The notes beneath the pieces are model-generated. The model was not told where the DNA came from and did no database searches. It saw only the letters and a program-made list of their open reading frames with translations. Both the position numbers and the translations under genes were made by a program. This document shows positions 10,297-19,042 of a DNA stretch of 64,000 nt, in pieces. The stretch is from Streptomyces sp. NBC_01233 (lineage in GTDB: Bacteria > Actinomycetota > Actinomycetes > Streptomycetales > Streptomycetaceae). The stretch spans positions 10,024,501 to 10,088,500 of the forward strand of contig NZ_CP108514.1 of NCBI RefSeq assembly GCF_035989305.1, written 5' to 3'. Position 1 is the stretch's first letter; each line of letters begins with the position of its first letter.

Positions 10297-11273
10297 GCCG
10301 ACCGCCCCAGCTTCGCCTCCAGCAGCCCGGCCGCATGCTCCCCGTACACCGCGCGAACGGTGGCCAGCAGACGCTCGGGCCGGACCTCGTACGCCTGGGA
10401 TCCGACCGTCACCAAGGCCAGCGCCGACATCGCGCAGCCGAGCTGCGCGGCGCTCTCCAGCTTTAGGCCCCAGCTGACGGCGGCCAGGAAGCCGGAGCGG
10501 AAGGCGTCGCCGACACCGGTCGGGTCCTCGGCGCGGACGTCGGGAACCGCGCCGACCGTGACGGCCGGCGCGCCCATGCGGTCGATACGGACGCCCTGCG
10601 CGCCCAGGGTGGTGACCCACGTACCGACGCGGTCCAGGACCTCCTGGCGGCTCCACCCGGCCCGTTCACGCAGCAGCGCGGACTCGTACTCGTTGGTGAA
10701 CAGCCAGCGGGCCCCGGTGACCAGGCTGCGGACCTCGGCGCCGGTGAGGCGGGCGAGCTGCTGCGAGGGGTCGGCGGCGAAATCGATGTCCAGGTCCCGG
10801 GCCTGCTCGGTGTGGCGGACCATCGCGCCGGGATCGTTGGGCGAGACGAGCACCAGGTCGAGGGGGGCGCGGTCATGGACGGCGCGCAGGTCGACACGGC
10901 CGGCCTCGGCCATGGCGCCCGCGTAGAAGGCGGCTATCTGGTTGGTGTCCTGGTCGGTCATGCACATGAAGCGGGCGGTCTGGTGGTCCGAGGAGACGTA
11001 CACCGAGCCGGTGTCGACGCCGTGTTCCTTGAGCCAGACCTCGTACTCGGCGAAGTCCGGGCCCACGGCGCCCACCAGCAGGGGGTCGAGGCCGAGGCCG
11101 CCGAGGCCGAAGGCGATGTTGGCCGCCACTCCGCCCCGCCGCACCTGGAGGGTGTCGACGAGGAACGACAACGAGACGTGTTCCAGCTGGTCGGGGAGCA
11201 GCTGGTCGACGAACCGGCCCGGGAAGGCCATGAGGTGATCTGTGGCGATGGATCCGGTCACCGCGATACGCAC
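10293..11273 (-). CDS. adoK: PfkB-family adenosine kinase
   Basis: The protein is 326 residues. It has the ribokinase/PfkB fold, with an N-terminal G-S-I-A-T-D-H and R-R-G-G-V-A-A-N-I-A-F-G-L motif and the C-terminal ATP/catalytic signature D-P-T-G-V-G-D-A-F-R-S-G-F-L, including the catalytic Asp. Placed between metK and metH in a SAM-recycling set, the natural substrate is adenosine released by AhcY, converted to AMP. This pulls the reversible hydrolase reaction forward. Its stop overlaps the metH start (ATGA), indicating translational coupling. Specificity for adenosine rather than another sugar or nucleoside is inferred mainly from the context. Confidence 0.88.
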   Translation of the reverse strand: MRIAVTGSIATDHLMAFPGRFVDQLLPDQLEHVSLSFLVDTLQVRRGGVAANIAFGLGGLGLDPLLVGAVGPDFAEYEVWLKEHGVDTGSVYVSSDHQTARFMCMTDQDTNQIAAFYAGAMAEAGRVDLRAVHDRAPLDLVLVSPNDPGAMVRHTEQARDLDIDFAADPSQQLARLTGAEVRSLVTGARWLFTNEYESALLRERAGWSRQEVLDRVGTWVTTLGAQGVRIDRMGAPAVTVGAVPDVRAEDPTGVGDAFRSGFLAAVSWGLKLESAAQLGCAMSALALVTVGSQAYEVRPERLLATVRAVYGEHAAGLLEAKLGRSA

Positions 11274-11303
11274 GTGGACTCCTGTGAACTGGTCTGATGC
11301 CGG

Positions 11304-11430
11304 CGGGGCGGGGCGGGGCGGGGCGAGGCGGGGCGGGGCGGGGCGGGGTGTGGGTGTGGGGGTGTGGGTGTGGGGGGTGTGGGGGTGCCTGGCGGGGCGG
11401 GACGGGGCGGTGTGGGGGGCTGGTGGGGGC
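11304..11430. repeat. G-rich simple repeats between kinase and metK
   Basis: The gap holds about nine tandem GGGGC-type units (11304-11346), then GTGTGGG-type repeats to about 11385, then a looser G-rich tail. The G-rich strand could form quadruplex structures, and the transcribed minus strand gives C-rich RNA. No coding potential is supported here. Confidence 0.8.
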
Positions 11431-11450
11431 CGTGCGCGCGCCCGGGGTGC

Positions 11451-12659
11451 TCAGGCGGCGGCGACGGCCTTCAGCCGCTCGGCGCGGTCGGTGCGCTCCC
11501 ACGTGAAGTCCGGCAGCTCACGGCCGAAGTGCCCGTACGCGGCGGTCTGCGCGTAGATCGGGCGCAACAGGTCCAGATCACGGATGATCGCGGCCGGACG
11601 CAGGTCGAAGACCTCGCCGATGGCCCGCTCGATACGGTCGGTGGGCACGGTGTGGGTACCGAAGGTCTCCACGAACAGACCCACCGGCTCGGCCTTGCCG
11701 ATCGCGTACGCGACCTGCACCTCGCACCGCGAGGCGAGACCGGCCGCGACGACGTTCTTGGCGACCCAGCGCATCGCGTACGCGGCGGAGCGGTCGACCT
11801 TGGACGGGTCCTTCCCGGAGAACGCGCCGCCACCGTGGCGGGCCATCCCCCCGTACGTATCGATGATGATCTTGCGGCCGGTCAGGCCGGCGTCGCCCAT
11901 CGGGCCGCCGATCTCGAAACGGCCGGTCGGGTTCACCAAAAGCCGGTAGCCCTCGGTCTCCAGCTTGATGCCGTCCTCGGCGAGCCGGGCCAGCACGTAC
12001 TCGACGACCGAGGCGCGGACGTCCGGCGCCAGCAGGGCCTCCAGGTCGACATCGGATGCGTGCTGGGTCGAGACGACGACCGTGTCCAGGCGCACGGCCC
12101 GCTCACCGTCATACTCGATGGTGACCTGCGTCTTGCCGTCGGGACGCAGGTAGGGGATCGTCCCGTTCTTGCGGACCTCCGACAGCCGGCGCGAAAGCCG
12201 GTGCGCGAGGTGGATCGGCAGCGGCATGAGCTCGGGCGTCTCGTCGCAGGCGTAGCCGAACATCAAGCCCTGATCGCCGGCACCCTGCCGGTCCAACTCG
12301 TCCTCATCGCCCTCCACCCGGCTCTCGTAGGCCGCGTCGACACCCTGCGCGATGTCCGGGGACTGCGCGCCGATGGACACCGACACGCCACAGGAGGCGC
12401 CGTCGAAGCCCTTCTGCGAGGAGTCGTAGCCGATCTCCAGGATCTTGGCCCGCACCAGCTGCGCGATGGGGGCGTAGGCCTGCGTGGTGACCTCGCCGGC
12501 TATGTGCACCAGACCGGTGGTGATCAGCGTCTCCACCGCCACCCGCGAGGCCGGGTCTTGTGCGAGGAGCGCGTCGAGGATCGTGTCGCTGATCTGGTCG
12601 GCGATCTTGTCGGGGTGTCCCTCGGTCACGGACTCCGAGGTGAACAGACGACGGGACAT
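11451..12659 (-). CDS. metK: S-adenosylmethionine synthetase
   Basis: The protein is 402 residues, full length for bacterial MetK. It opens [18 protein letters not shown], which carries the ATP-site His-Pro-Asp. Further signatures are [28 protein letters not shown] (the P-loop-like phosphate-binding segment) and a C-terminal D-Y-T-like F-T-W-E. It condenses methionine and ATP to SAM. As first gene of the minus-strand recycling set it is separated from the multicopper oxidase gene upstream by 199 bases in which I see no riboswitch. This is probably a cluster-borne extra copy, since Streptomyces also need a housekeeping metK. Confidence 0.96.
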   Translation of the reverse strand: MSRRLFTSESVTEGHPDKIADQISDTILDALLAQDPASRVAVETLITTGLVHIAGEVTTQAYAPIAQLVRAKILEIGYDSSQKGFDGASCGVSVSIGAQSPDIAQGVDAAYESRVEGDEDELDRQGAGDQGLMFGYACDETPELMPLPIHLAHRLSRRLSEVRKNGTIPYLRPDGKTQVTIEYDGERAVRLDTVVVSTQHASDVDLEALLAPDVRASVVEYVLARLAEDGIKLETEGYRLLVNPTGRFEIGGPMGDAGLTGRKIIIDTYGGMARHGGGAFSGKDPSKVDRSAAYAMRWVAKNVVAAGLASRCEVQVAYAIGKAEPVGLFVETFGTHTVPTDRIERAIGEVFDLRPAAIIRDLDLLRPIYAQTAAYGHFGRELPDFTWERTDRAERLKAVAAA

Positions 12660-12858
12660 CTCACTCCTGGTGGTGTGGGCACGGATTCGGGTACGACGGT
12701 CGGATCGGTCAGGGGTCGGGCGTGGGGGACACGGCCGGACACGGTCTGTTGCCGAGGATCCTGCCGCCCGGTCCTCGGCCCGTCCTTGAGAGCGCGTCGA
12801 GCGGACCTGGCCGGTTCCCCCACCTCCGCTCCAAGCGGCGCATCCCCCGCGGGCACCG

Positions 12859-14328
12859 CTACCGGATACGGAAATTGGCCATCATGCCCATCGCCGAGTG
12901 GTCCAGCAGATGGCAGTGGTAGACGTACGTCCCCCTGAACGTGTCGAAAGTGGCGTGCAGCTTCACGCTCTCGCCGGGGAACAGCCGGACCGTGTCCTTC
13001 AGCCCGGCCTCGCCCGGAGCCACCGGCGCCCCGTTGCGCTCCAGCACCCGGAACTGGACCAGGTGCATGTGAAAGTTGTGCGGGACGACCTTGTTGGCGT
13101 TGGTGACCGTCCAGATCTCCGAGCTCCCGTGGGCGATGGTCTGGTCGATGCGCTGGTAGTCCCACACCTGCCCGTCCATGAACCCCTGCGGCTCCTGGCG
13201 GCCGTCCTCGTCCATGCTCAAGACGATGCTGCGCTGGACCGTGGCCTTCGCCATGGCCGGCAGGGAGCGCAGCGTCTCGGGCACCCGGCTCGCATCGGAC
13301 GCCGTCCGCACGACGTCGAAGCGCAGCACCTTGCCCACCTGCTCGGGCGTCCCCGGCCCCAAAGTGTTCTCCAAGACGATCTTCGTACCGACCCGGTAGC
13401 GCGAGAAGTCGATGACCACATCCGCCCGCTCCGCCGGCGACAGCCCGATGGTGTCCGTCGCGAAGGGGTGTTCCAGCAGACCGCCGTCCGTACCGATCTG
13501 GACCATCTGCCCGCCGTCCGACAGACGCAGCTGGAAGAAGCGCATGTTGGACGAGTTCAGCAGCCGGAAGCGGTACTTGCGGGCCGCGACCTCGACGTAC
13601 GGACTCGGGCGTCCGTTGGCGAGGATGGTGGTCCGGCCGAACACGTCGTCCATCACGTAGACCAGCTGGCCGGCCTCGTCGAAGCGGGCGTCACGCAGCG
13701 CGATCGGAACCTCGTACTGGCCGGACGGCAGCGGCAGCGACCGCTCGGCCTCGTCCGACAGCAGATACGCGGCGGACAGGCCACGGAAGACATGCTCCGA
13801 CTCCATGTGGTGCGCGTGGTCGTGGAACCACAGGCCGGCGCCCGGCTGCTGGTTCGGGTAGGTGTAGGTGCGCGAGGTGTTCGGCCCGAACGTGTCCATC
13901 GGGCCGCCGTCGTTCTCCGGCGAGACGCTCCCGCCGTGCAGATGGACCGAGACCGGCATCGTGAGGGCGTTGCGGTGGCGGATCACCACCCTGCGCCCGC
14001 TGCGCGCCCGCAACACCGGCCCCGGGAACTGGCCGTCGTAGGTCAACACCTTCGTCTGCACACCGGGGATGATCTCCCGCGCCACCTCCTTGATGGTGAC
14101 CGCGTACGTGTCCTGGCCGCCCACCGTCGATATCGGCTGGAGCACCGAGGCCATCGGCATCCGCACGCTGAACGGCGGCGGGACGGTGACCGGCCCGCTC
14201 CCGGCCGCGCCCGTACCGGAGGCCTCGGCCCCCCGGGCACGCAGCAGCGGCGTCAGACCACCACTGGTGAGCAGGCCGGCGCCGGTCGCGGCGACGGCGC
14301 CGCCGAGCAAGCTGCGTCTGGTGACCAT
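12859..14328 (-). CDS. Tat-exported multicopper oxidase
   Basis: The protein is 489 residues. A twin-arginine signal ([19 protein letters not shown]) covers residues 2-20. Three cupredoxin domains follow, with copper ligands in [25 protein letters not shown] and the C-terminal [14 protein letters not shown] that binds type 1 and type 3 copper. The layout matches CotA/bilirubin oxidase/phenoxazinone-synthase-like laccases that oxidise phenols or aminophenols outside the membrane. It is transcribed divergently from the PLP decarboxylase operon, so it may act on a cluster product after export. Its substrate cannot be read from the sequence. Confidence 0.92.
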   Translation of the reverse strand: MVTRRSLLGGAVAATGAGLLTSGGLTPLLRARGAEASGTGAAGSGPVTVPPPFSVRMPMASVLQPISTVGGQDTYAVTIKEVAREIIPGVQTKVLTYDGQFPGPVLRARSGRRVVIRHRNALTMPVSVHLHGGSVSPENDGGPMDTFGPNTSRTYTYPNQQPGAGLWFHDHAHHMESEHVFRGLSAAYLLSDEAERSLPLPSGQYEVPIALRDARFDEAGQLVYVMDDVFGRTTILANGRPSPYVEVAARKYRFRLLNSSNMRFFQLRLSDGGQMVQIGTDGGLLEHPFATDTIGLSPAERADVVIDFSRYRVGTKIVLENTLGPGTPEQVGKVLRFDVVRTASDASRVPETLRSLPAMAKATVQRSIVLSMDEDGRQEPQGFMDGQVWDYQRIDQTIAHGSSEIWTVTNANKVVPHNFHMHLVQFRVLERNGAPVAPGEAGLKDTVRLFPGESVKLHATFDTFRGTYVYHCHLLDHSAMGMMANFRIR

Positions 14329-14540
14329 GGAATCTTCCTCCTGGAAAGAAAAAATGGGGGCGCGGTGCGGGCGGACGCCCGCGAGCGGGGCCGAACACGC
14401 CGAGGACGGCCGGCACCCGGTGCGCCGGTCCCCCCGGAGCAGCCGGCAGCAGGGAGTACCCCGCGTGGCTGTCGCGCCGCGAGTGCACCAGATACGGCTT
14501 GCGCATCACTGGAGCCCAGATGGTGTGCGGGCGTCAGGCG

Positions 14541-14572
14541 TTGCGCGGGCCTTGCGGGGCCTTCGTAACCCT
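14541..14572 (+). promoter_or_regulatory. SARP-type direct repeat before PLP decarboxylase operon
   Basis: TTGCG occurs at 14541 and again at 14552, an 11-bp period as in known SARP heptamer boxes. Eight bases after the second heptamer (TTGCGGG) comes the hexamer AACCCT at the -10 position, which is weak. The repeat matches those at 28910, 32285 and 32331. The rest of the 315-base divergent gap (14329-14643) shows no other motif I can support for the oxidase promoter. Confidence 0.6.
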
Positions 14573-14643
14573 CCTCTTGCGTACGTACGACCGCGTACGC
14601 CCGACTCGTGCCGCCACCCGGGCGGCCGCTGGGGGAGGCACCC

Positions 14644-16038
14644 GTGGACCTGCACGACCTGCACGACCTGACCGACTGGCTGCCGCGCGCGCTCACCGTG
14701 GCGCAGCGGTGGGGAGGGCAGTTCGGCCCGTACCGGACCCACGACGCCCACCGCGTCCACCCCGACGCCTTCACCGAGGCCTTCGACCGCCTCGCCAAGC
14801 GGATGGACCACAACTACCCGTTCTTCCACCCGCGCTACGCCGGACAGATGGTCAAACCGCCGCACCCGGCAGCCGTCACCGGCTACCTCACCGCCATGCT
14901 CTTCAACCCCAACAACCACGCCGCCGAAGGCGGGCCCGCGACCACCGAGATGGAACGGGAGGCGGTCGCCGAACTCGCCGCCATGTTCGGACTCGACGCC
15001 CACGTCGGACACCTCACCACCAGCGGCACCATGGCCAACCTGGAGGCCCTCTACGTCGCCCGCCAGCTCCACCCGGACCGCGGCATCGCCTACAGCGGCG
15101 AATGCCACTACACCCACGAGCGGATGTGCCACGTCCTGGGCATGCAGGGCCACCGCATCCCCACCGACGCGCACGGCCGCATCGACCTCGACGCGCTGGA
15201 GGCCGCCCTGCGCGGCGGACGCATCGGCACCGTCGTCGTCACCACCGGAACCACCGGCCTCGGGGCGGTCGACCCGGTCCACGAAGTCCTGCCACTGGCC
15301 CGCCGCTACGGGGCACGCGTCCACGTCGACGCGGCCTACGGCGGCTTCTACGCCATCCTGGGCCGGGCCGGCACCGGCGAAATCGACGCGGCCCCCTGGC
15401 AGGCGATCGCCGCATGCGACTCCATGGTCGTGGACCCCCACAAGCAGGGCCTGCAGCCCTACGGCTGCGGCGCGGTCCTCTTCCCCGACCCGCGAGCCGG
15501 CCGGCACTTCGCACACGACTCGCCGTACACCTACTTCACCGACGCCGACCTCCACCTGGGCGAGATCAGCCTGGAATGCTCACGGGCGGGCGCGGCCGCC
15601 GCCGCCCTGTGGCTGACCCTGCAACTGCTGCCGCTCACACCGGACGGCTTCGGACGGATCCTCGCCGCGAACCGCCGGGCCGCACTGCACTGGGCCGACC
15701 TGCTGACCGCCTCCGACGAACTGGACCTCTACCAGCGCCCGGACCTCGACATCGTCACCTACTTCCCCACCCTGGCCGGCACATCCCTGTCCACCATCGA
15801 CGCCGCCTCGAACCGGCTGCTGCGCGACGGCATGACCGCGGAGGCGGACCCCGTGTTCCTGAGCGTGCTGCGCGCGGACGCGGACGCCTTCCTACGCCGC
15901 CACCCGCACGTGACCCGGGACGCGGACGCGGCCCGCGTGATCCGCAGCGTCCTGATCAAGCCGGAGTCCGAGCACTACCTGCCGACCCTGCACGCACGCG
16001 TGGAAGAACTGGCCGCACACGCCCGCACGACAACCTGA
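14644..16038 (+). CDS. Group II PLP-dependent decarboxylase
   Basis: The protein is 464 residues from the GTG at 14644, chosen because GGGGGAGG lies just upstream. The aspartate-aminotransferase-fold signatures are H-L-T-T-S-G-T-M-A-N-L-E-A-L (phosphate cup), V-H-V-D-A-A-Y-G-G-F (pyridine Asp) and the Schiff-base lysine in M-V-V-D-P-H-K-Q-G-L-Q-P-Y-G. The family includes aromatic amino acid, glutamate, diaminobutyrate and aspartate decarboxylases, and the sequence alone does not fix the substrate. It starts a three-gene plus-strand operon with the acetyltransferase and the DUF6875-like gene, under a SARP-type box. It may provide an amine building block, for example from an aromatic or diamino acid. 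Confidence 0.85.
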   Translation: MDLHDLHDLTDWLPRALTVAQRWGGQFGPYRTHDAHRVHPDAFTEAFDRLAKRMDHNYPFFHPRYAGQMVKPPHPAAVTGYLTAMLFNPNNHAAEGGPATTEMEREAVAELAAMFGLDAHVGHLTTSGTMANLEALYVARQLHPDRGIAYSGECHYTHERMCHVLGMQGHRIPTDAHGRIDLDALEAALRGGRIGTVVVTTGTTGLGAVDPVHEVLPLARRYGARVHVDAAYGGFYAILGRAGTGEIDAAPWQAIAACDSMVVDPHKQGLQPYGCGAVLFPDPRAGRHFAHDSPYTYFTDADLHLGEISLECSRAGAAAAALWLTLQLLPLTPDGFGRILAANRRAALHWADLLTASDELDLYQRPDLDIVTYFPTLAGTSLSTIDAASNRLLRDGMTAEADPVFLSVLRADADAFLRRHPHVTRDADAARVIRSVLIKPESEHYLPTLHARVEELAAHARTTT

Positions 16039-16145
16039 CCGACGGCAACCCCACCCCCGCCCCGCCTTCCCCCGCACCCCCCACCTCCCGGCCCCTACAC
16101 CCCCTCCCACCTCTCTTCTCGTCCTTCCGACCGGAGGTCCTCGCC

Positions 16146-16748
16146 TTGTCCCCGAACGCGCCCAGCCCGACCGCCTTACCCCGACCCCACCCGCCGTCCC
16201 ACGCCCACCTGTCCGCCCTGCTGTCCGCCGCCTTCCACGACGACGCACTGACCCGCTGGATGATCCCCGACCAGCGGCTGCGCACCGAACTGCTCCCCGG
16301 GTTCTTCCACGTCTTCGTCGAACTCTCCGCCGCCCACGACGGGGTGCTCACCACCGACGACGGCGACGCGGTGCTCTTGTTCCTGCCGCCCGGCGCCGAG
16401 GTGGACGAGACCGCCCTGGACGCCGCCTTCGCCCACGCGCTGGGCCGCCACACCCACGCGCTGCGCACCATCGCCCGCCTCCAGGCCGAACGCCACCCGC
16501 ACACCCCGCACTACTACGCCTCCTTCGGCGCCGTCCGCCCCGGCCGCCAGCAGGGCGGCCTGATGTCCACCCTCCTCGCCCAGATCACCGCCCGCGCCGA
16601 CGCCGACGGCGTCGGCGCCTACACCGAGGCCAGCTCACCCGGCGGCGAAGCCGTCACCCGGCGCGCCGGCTTCGACCGCCTGGGCACGGACATCACCCTG
16701 CCCGACGGCGGACCCGTACTGCGACCGATGTGGAGGAACCCCCGATGA
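16146..16748 (+). CDS. GNAT-family N-acetyltransferase with a TTA codon
   Basis: The protein is 200 residues from the TTG at 16146, which has GGAGG eight bases upstream; no ATG or GTG fits as well. The C-terminal half carries a GNAT-like acetyl-CoA region, with G-R-Q-Q-G-G-L-M-S-T-L-L after a beta strand, then A-Y-T-E-A-S-S-P-G-G-E-A-V-T-R-R-A-G-F. Codon 11 (16176-16178) is TTA, the rarest Streptomyces leucine codon, so translation should depend on bldA tRNA. The gene overlaps the next one by ATGA. Paired with an upstream decarboxylase, it could acylate the amine made there or protect the producer. Confidence 0.8.
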   Translation: MSPNAPSPTALPRPHPPSHAHLSALLSAAFHDDALTRWMIPDQRLRTELLPGFFHVFVELSAAHDGVLTTDDGDAVLLFLPPGAEVDETALDAAFAHALGRHTHALRTIARLQAERHPHTPHYYASFGAVRPGRQQGGLMSTLLAQITARADADGVGAYTEASSPGGEAVTRRAGFDRLGTDITLPDGGPVLRPMWRNPR

Positions 16749-17380
16749 GGGGAGACGACCTGATCCAGTCCTGGACCACCGGCCAGGTCGCCCGCGGCGA
16801 GGCGCCCCCCGAAGCCATCGGACCGCTGCTCCAAGTACTCATGTGGAGCCGCGACTTCCTCGTCTCCAGCCACCCCGAACTGGGCCGCACCGGACCGGTG
16901 TGCCCGTACACCCAGCCCTCACTGCGCAAGGAACTCTTCCACCTGGCCCTGCCGTCCGCCGGATGCGAGGACCTGGCCATGGCCGTCGACTCGCTGCGCA
17001 CCCGCCACGCGGCCCTCTCGCAGCCGCTGTCGCCGCAGGACCGCGAACTCCTCACCATCTTGCTGGTCCTGCCCGGCTTCGACCCGACGGACTCGGTGGA
17101 GCTGGACGAACTCCAGCGCAAGGCGAAGGACGAGTTCGTCGCCGAGGGGCTGATGATCGGGCAGTTCCACCCGGTCTGCGAGGAACCGGGCCTCTACAAC
17201 GAGGACTTCCGCCCGCTGCGCGCCCCCCTGCCGCTGCTGGCGGTCCGCAAGCTCCTGGTCTTCGACCTCCCCTTCCTGATGAGCGACGACTCCCACATGG
17301 ACCACTACCTGCAGCGGTTCGCGCCGGCGCTCCCGGCCCGGATCCGCGACCAGCTGGTGAGCCGGGTGGTGGCCGCCTGA
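16745..17380 (+). CDS. DUF6875-like conserved protein
   Basis: The protein is 211 residues from the ATG at 16745, overlapping the acetyltransferase stop. The central part reads as a conserved actinobacterial domain with H-P-E-L-G-R-T-G-P-V-C-P-Y near residue 50, a Cys at about residue 73, and L-M-I-G-Q-F-H-P-V-C-E-E-P-G-L-Y-N near residue 145. I recognise the pattern as similar to DUF6875 proteins, which occur in biosynthetic clusters without an assigned reaction. The two conserved Cys positions and a His-Pro pair may matter. No signal peptide or membrane segment is seen. It is translationally coupled within the PLP-decarboxylase operon. Confidence 0.7.
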   Translation: MRGDDLIQSWTTGQVARGEAPPEAIGPLLQVLMWSRDFLVSSHPELGRTGPVCPYTQPSLRKELFHLALPSAGCEDLAMAVDSLRTRHAALSQPLSPQDRELLTILLVLPGFDPTDSVELDELQRKAKDEFVAEGLMIGQFHPVCEEPGLYNEDFRPLRAPLPLLAVRKLLVFDLPFLMSDDSHMDHYLQRFAPALPARIRDQLVSRVVAA

Positions 17381-17402
17381 CCGCCCAGCCCTCCCGATGA
17401 CC

Positions 17403-17440
17403 GGCCGGCCGCGCCCCTTTTCCGTGGGGCGCGGCCGGCC
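17403..17440. terminator. 15-bp GC stem-loop between convergent operons
   Basis: The arms 17403-17417 and 17426-17440 pair perfectly around a T-rich eight-base loop. The hairpin lies between the DUF6875-like gene and the oppositely oriented hydrolase gene, so it can stop transcripts from both sides. Confidence 0.85.
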
Positions 17441-17489
17441 GGCGTACGCGGCCAACCGCGCGAGCCGCGCGAGCCGTGAGCCGTGGGGG

Positions 17490-18323
17490 CTAGGAGCGCA
17501 GGCAGTCCTCCAGGAAGGCCAGCACACGCAGGTGGTAGGCGGTGGCCGCGTGGCCGAGGCTGATGTTGTGGCCCGCCGCGGCCAGGTGTTCCAGGCTCAC
17601 CCGGGGGGCCGCGGTCAGCAGGGATGCCATCGAGGCGAGGGTGGAGCCGTCCAGGCGCCACCACGCCTCGTGCTCCGCGAAGGTGAGGCGGACCGGGACG
17701 CGGACGCGGGGGGCCAGCTCCTCGTACTGGCCCGGCCACCGGAGGGTTTCCGCGGACTCGCGCGGCGGGGTGGGGGCCAGCAGCGCACGGCTGGCCTGGA
17801 AGGTGCCGCGCGGGTAGAGGTTCAGGGGGCCCCAGTTGAGTGTGGAGGCGCCGCCGCCGAGGGTGGAGGGGAAGTGCAGGGCCCGCGGGTCGTAGCGGTA
17901 GCCGACGCCCGAGGCGTCCAGGCCCAGGAGGGGGACGGCGCCGTCGGTGGCCGCCGTGTGGAGGGCCACCTTGCCGCCGTCGGAGTGGCCCAGCAGGAAG
18001 ACGCCGGCGCCGATGGTGTGCGCGGCCGCGTGTTCCTTGAGGGCCGCGGTCAGGGTTTCCGCCTGGCCGGCCAGGCTCTGGCCCTCGGGGAGCAGGTCTG
18101 CCGAGTCGCCGTAGCCCGGCCGGTCCAGGGCCAGGACCGCGTGGCCCAGGCTGGTGGCGAGGGGGACGAAGGAGTTCCAGTACGCCGCCCGCATGCCCCG
18201 GCCGTGGACGGCCAGGATCGTGGAGCGGACCTCCCCGCCCGCGGGCAGTGCCCAGAGCCCCGACAGGGGGATGCCCGCGGCGTTCAGCGTGTGGGGGCGT
18301 GCGCCGCCCGCAAGGGAGTTCAT
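17490..18323 (-). CDS. Alpha/beta hydrolase
   Basis: The protein is 277 residues from the ATG at 18323, which overlaps the trpC stop (ATGA). The fold signatures are L-A-V-H-G-R-G-M-R (oxyanion strand-loop), then L-D-R-P-G-Y-G-D-S and the nucleophile elbow L-L-G-H-S-D-G-G-K with Ser in G-H-S-D-G. A late His in A-A-G-H-N-I-S-L-G can complete a triad. It ends the long minus-strand operon that starts at 28807. Possible roles are release of a carrier-bound product (type II thioesterase-like editing) or ester/amide hydrolysis. The substrate is unknown. Confidence 0.83.
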   Translation of the reverse strand: MNSLAGGARPHTLNAAGIPLSGLWALPAGGEVRSTILAVHGRGMRAAYWNSFVPLATSLGHAVLALDRPGYGDSADLLPEGQSLAGQAETLTAALKEHAAAHTIGAGVFLLGHSDGGKVALHTAATDGAVPLLGLDASGVGYRYDPRALHFPSTLGGGASTLNWGPLNLYPRGTFQASRALLAPTPPRESAETLRWPGQYEELAPRVRVPVRLTFAEHEAWWRLDGSTLASMASLLTAAPRVSLEHLAAAGHNISLGHAATAYHLRVLAFLEDCLRS

Positions 18324-19042
18324 CGCAGCGCCAGCCCCTTCCGGGCGCCCGCCATCGCGTCCACCCACTCGACGGGGGATCCCGTGCGCAGCAGCGAGGT
18401 GCCCACCAGCAGTCCGCCGAAGCCGGCGTCGAGGAGGCGGGCGGCGCTCGCCGGGCCGTCGATGCCGCTCGCGCTCACCGGGCAGGCCGCGCCGGCCGCG
18501 CGCAGGGCCGGGAGCAGGTCCAGGGAGCGGCCCAGGTCGCCGGCGCCCCGCTCGCGGGTCCTGATGTCCTTGTTGTTGACCGCGATCACACACTCCTCGG
18601 GGTGGTGGACCGTTTCGAGTTCGGCCTCCGTCGTGATCTCCACGAACGGGGTGAGCCCGGCCAGCAGGCACTCCGTCACCAGGGTCCGCATGCTCGACGC
18701 CGGGAGCAGCGCCGCCGTCAGCAGCACCGCCGAGGCCCCGAGCTCCTTCGCCGTGCGGACCTGGTCCTTCCTGGTGATGAAGTCCTTCTGCAGGAGCGGA
18801 AGGCCGCTCAGGGCGGCCACGTCCCGCAGCAGCGCGGGCGAGCCGCCGAACCAGCGGCCCGTCACCACCGAGATGCACGGGGCGCCCGCCGTTTCGTACG
18901 CCTCCACGAGCGCGGCGGGGGTCCGGCCGCCGAGCATGTCGTAGCCGTGGGCGTCGCGCCGTTTCACCTCCATCACCACGGGGGTCGCACAGGCCAGGAG
19001 GGCCTCGAGAAAAGGGAAGCCGTTCCGGTTCTGCTTCGTCAT
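18320..19042 (-). CDS. trpC: Indole-3-glycerol phosphate synthase homologue, divergent
   Basis: The protein is 240 residues, near the usual 250-270. It keeps E and K in M-E-V-K-R, the catalytic Lys in L-L-Q-K-D-F-I, the Glu in F-V-E-I and the Asn in V-N-N-K-D-I-R-T. The usual R-x-S-P-S-x-G is replaced by R-D-A-H-G, and the S-E-S-G phosphate/ring motif reads S-A-S-G, losing a conserved Glu. The reference reaction closes CdRP to indole-3-glycerol phosphate with loss of CO2. These changes suggest an altered substrate or rate compared with housekeeping TrpC. It overlaps trpF (stop/start) and the hydrolase. Confidence 0.85.
   Translation of the reverse strand: MTKQNRNGFPFLEALLACATPVVMEVKRRDAHGYDMLGGRTPAALVEAYETAGAPCISVVTGRWFGGSPALLRDVAALSGLPLLQKDFITRKDQVRTAKELGASAVLLTAALLPASSMRTLVTECLLAGLTPFVEITTEAELETVHHPEECVIAVNNKDIRTRERGAGDLGRSLDLLPALRAAGAACPVSASGIDGPASAARLLDAGFGGLLVGTSLLRTGSPVEWVDAMAGARKGLALR

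Noticed and set aside
12660..12858. SAM riboswitch upstream of metK
   Set aside because: I could not find the conserved pairing pattern of SAM-I, SAM-II or SAM-IV types in the 199-base gap; an Infernal search would settle it.
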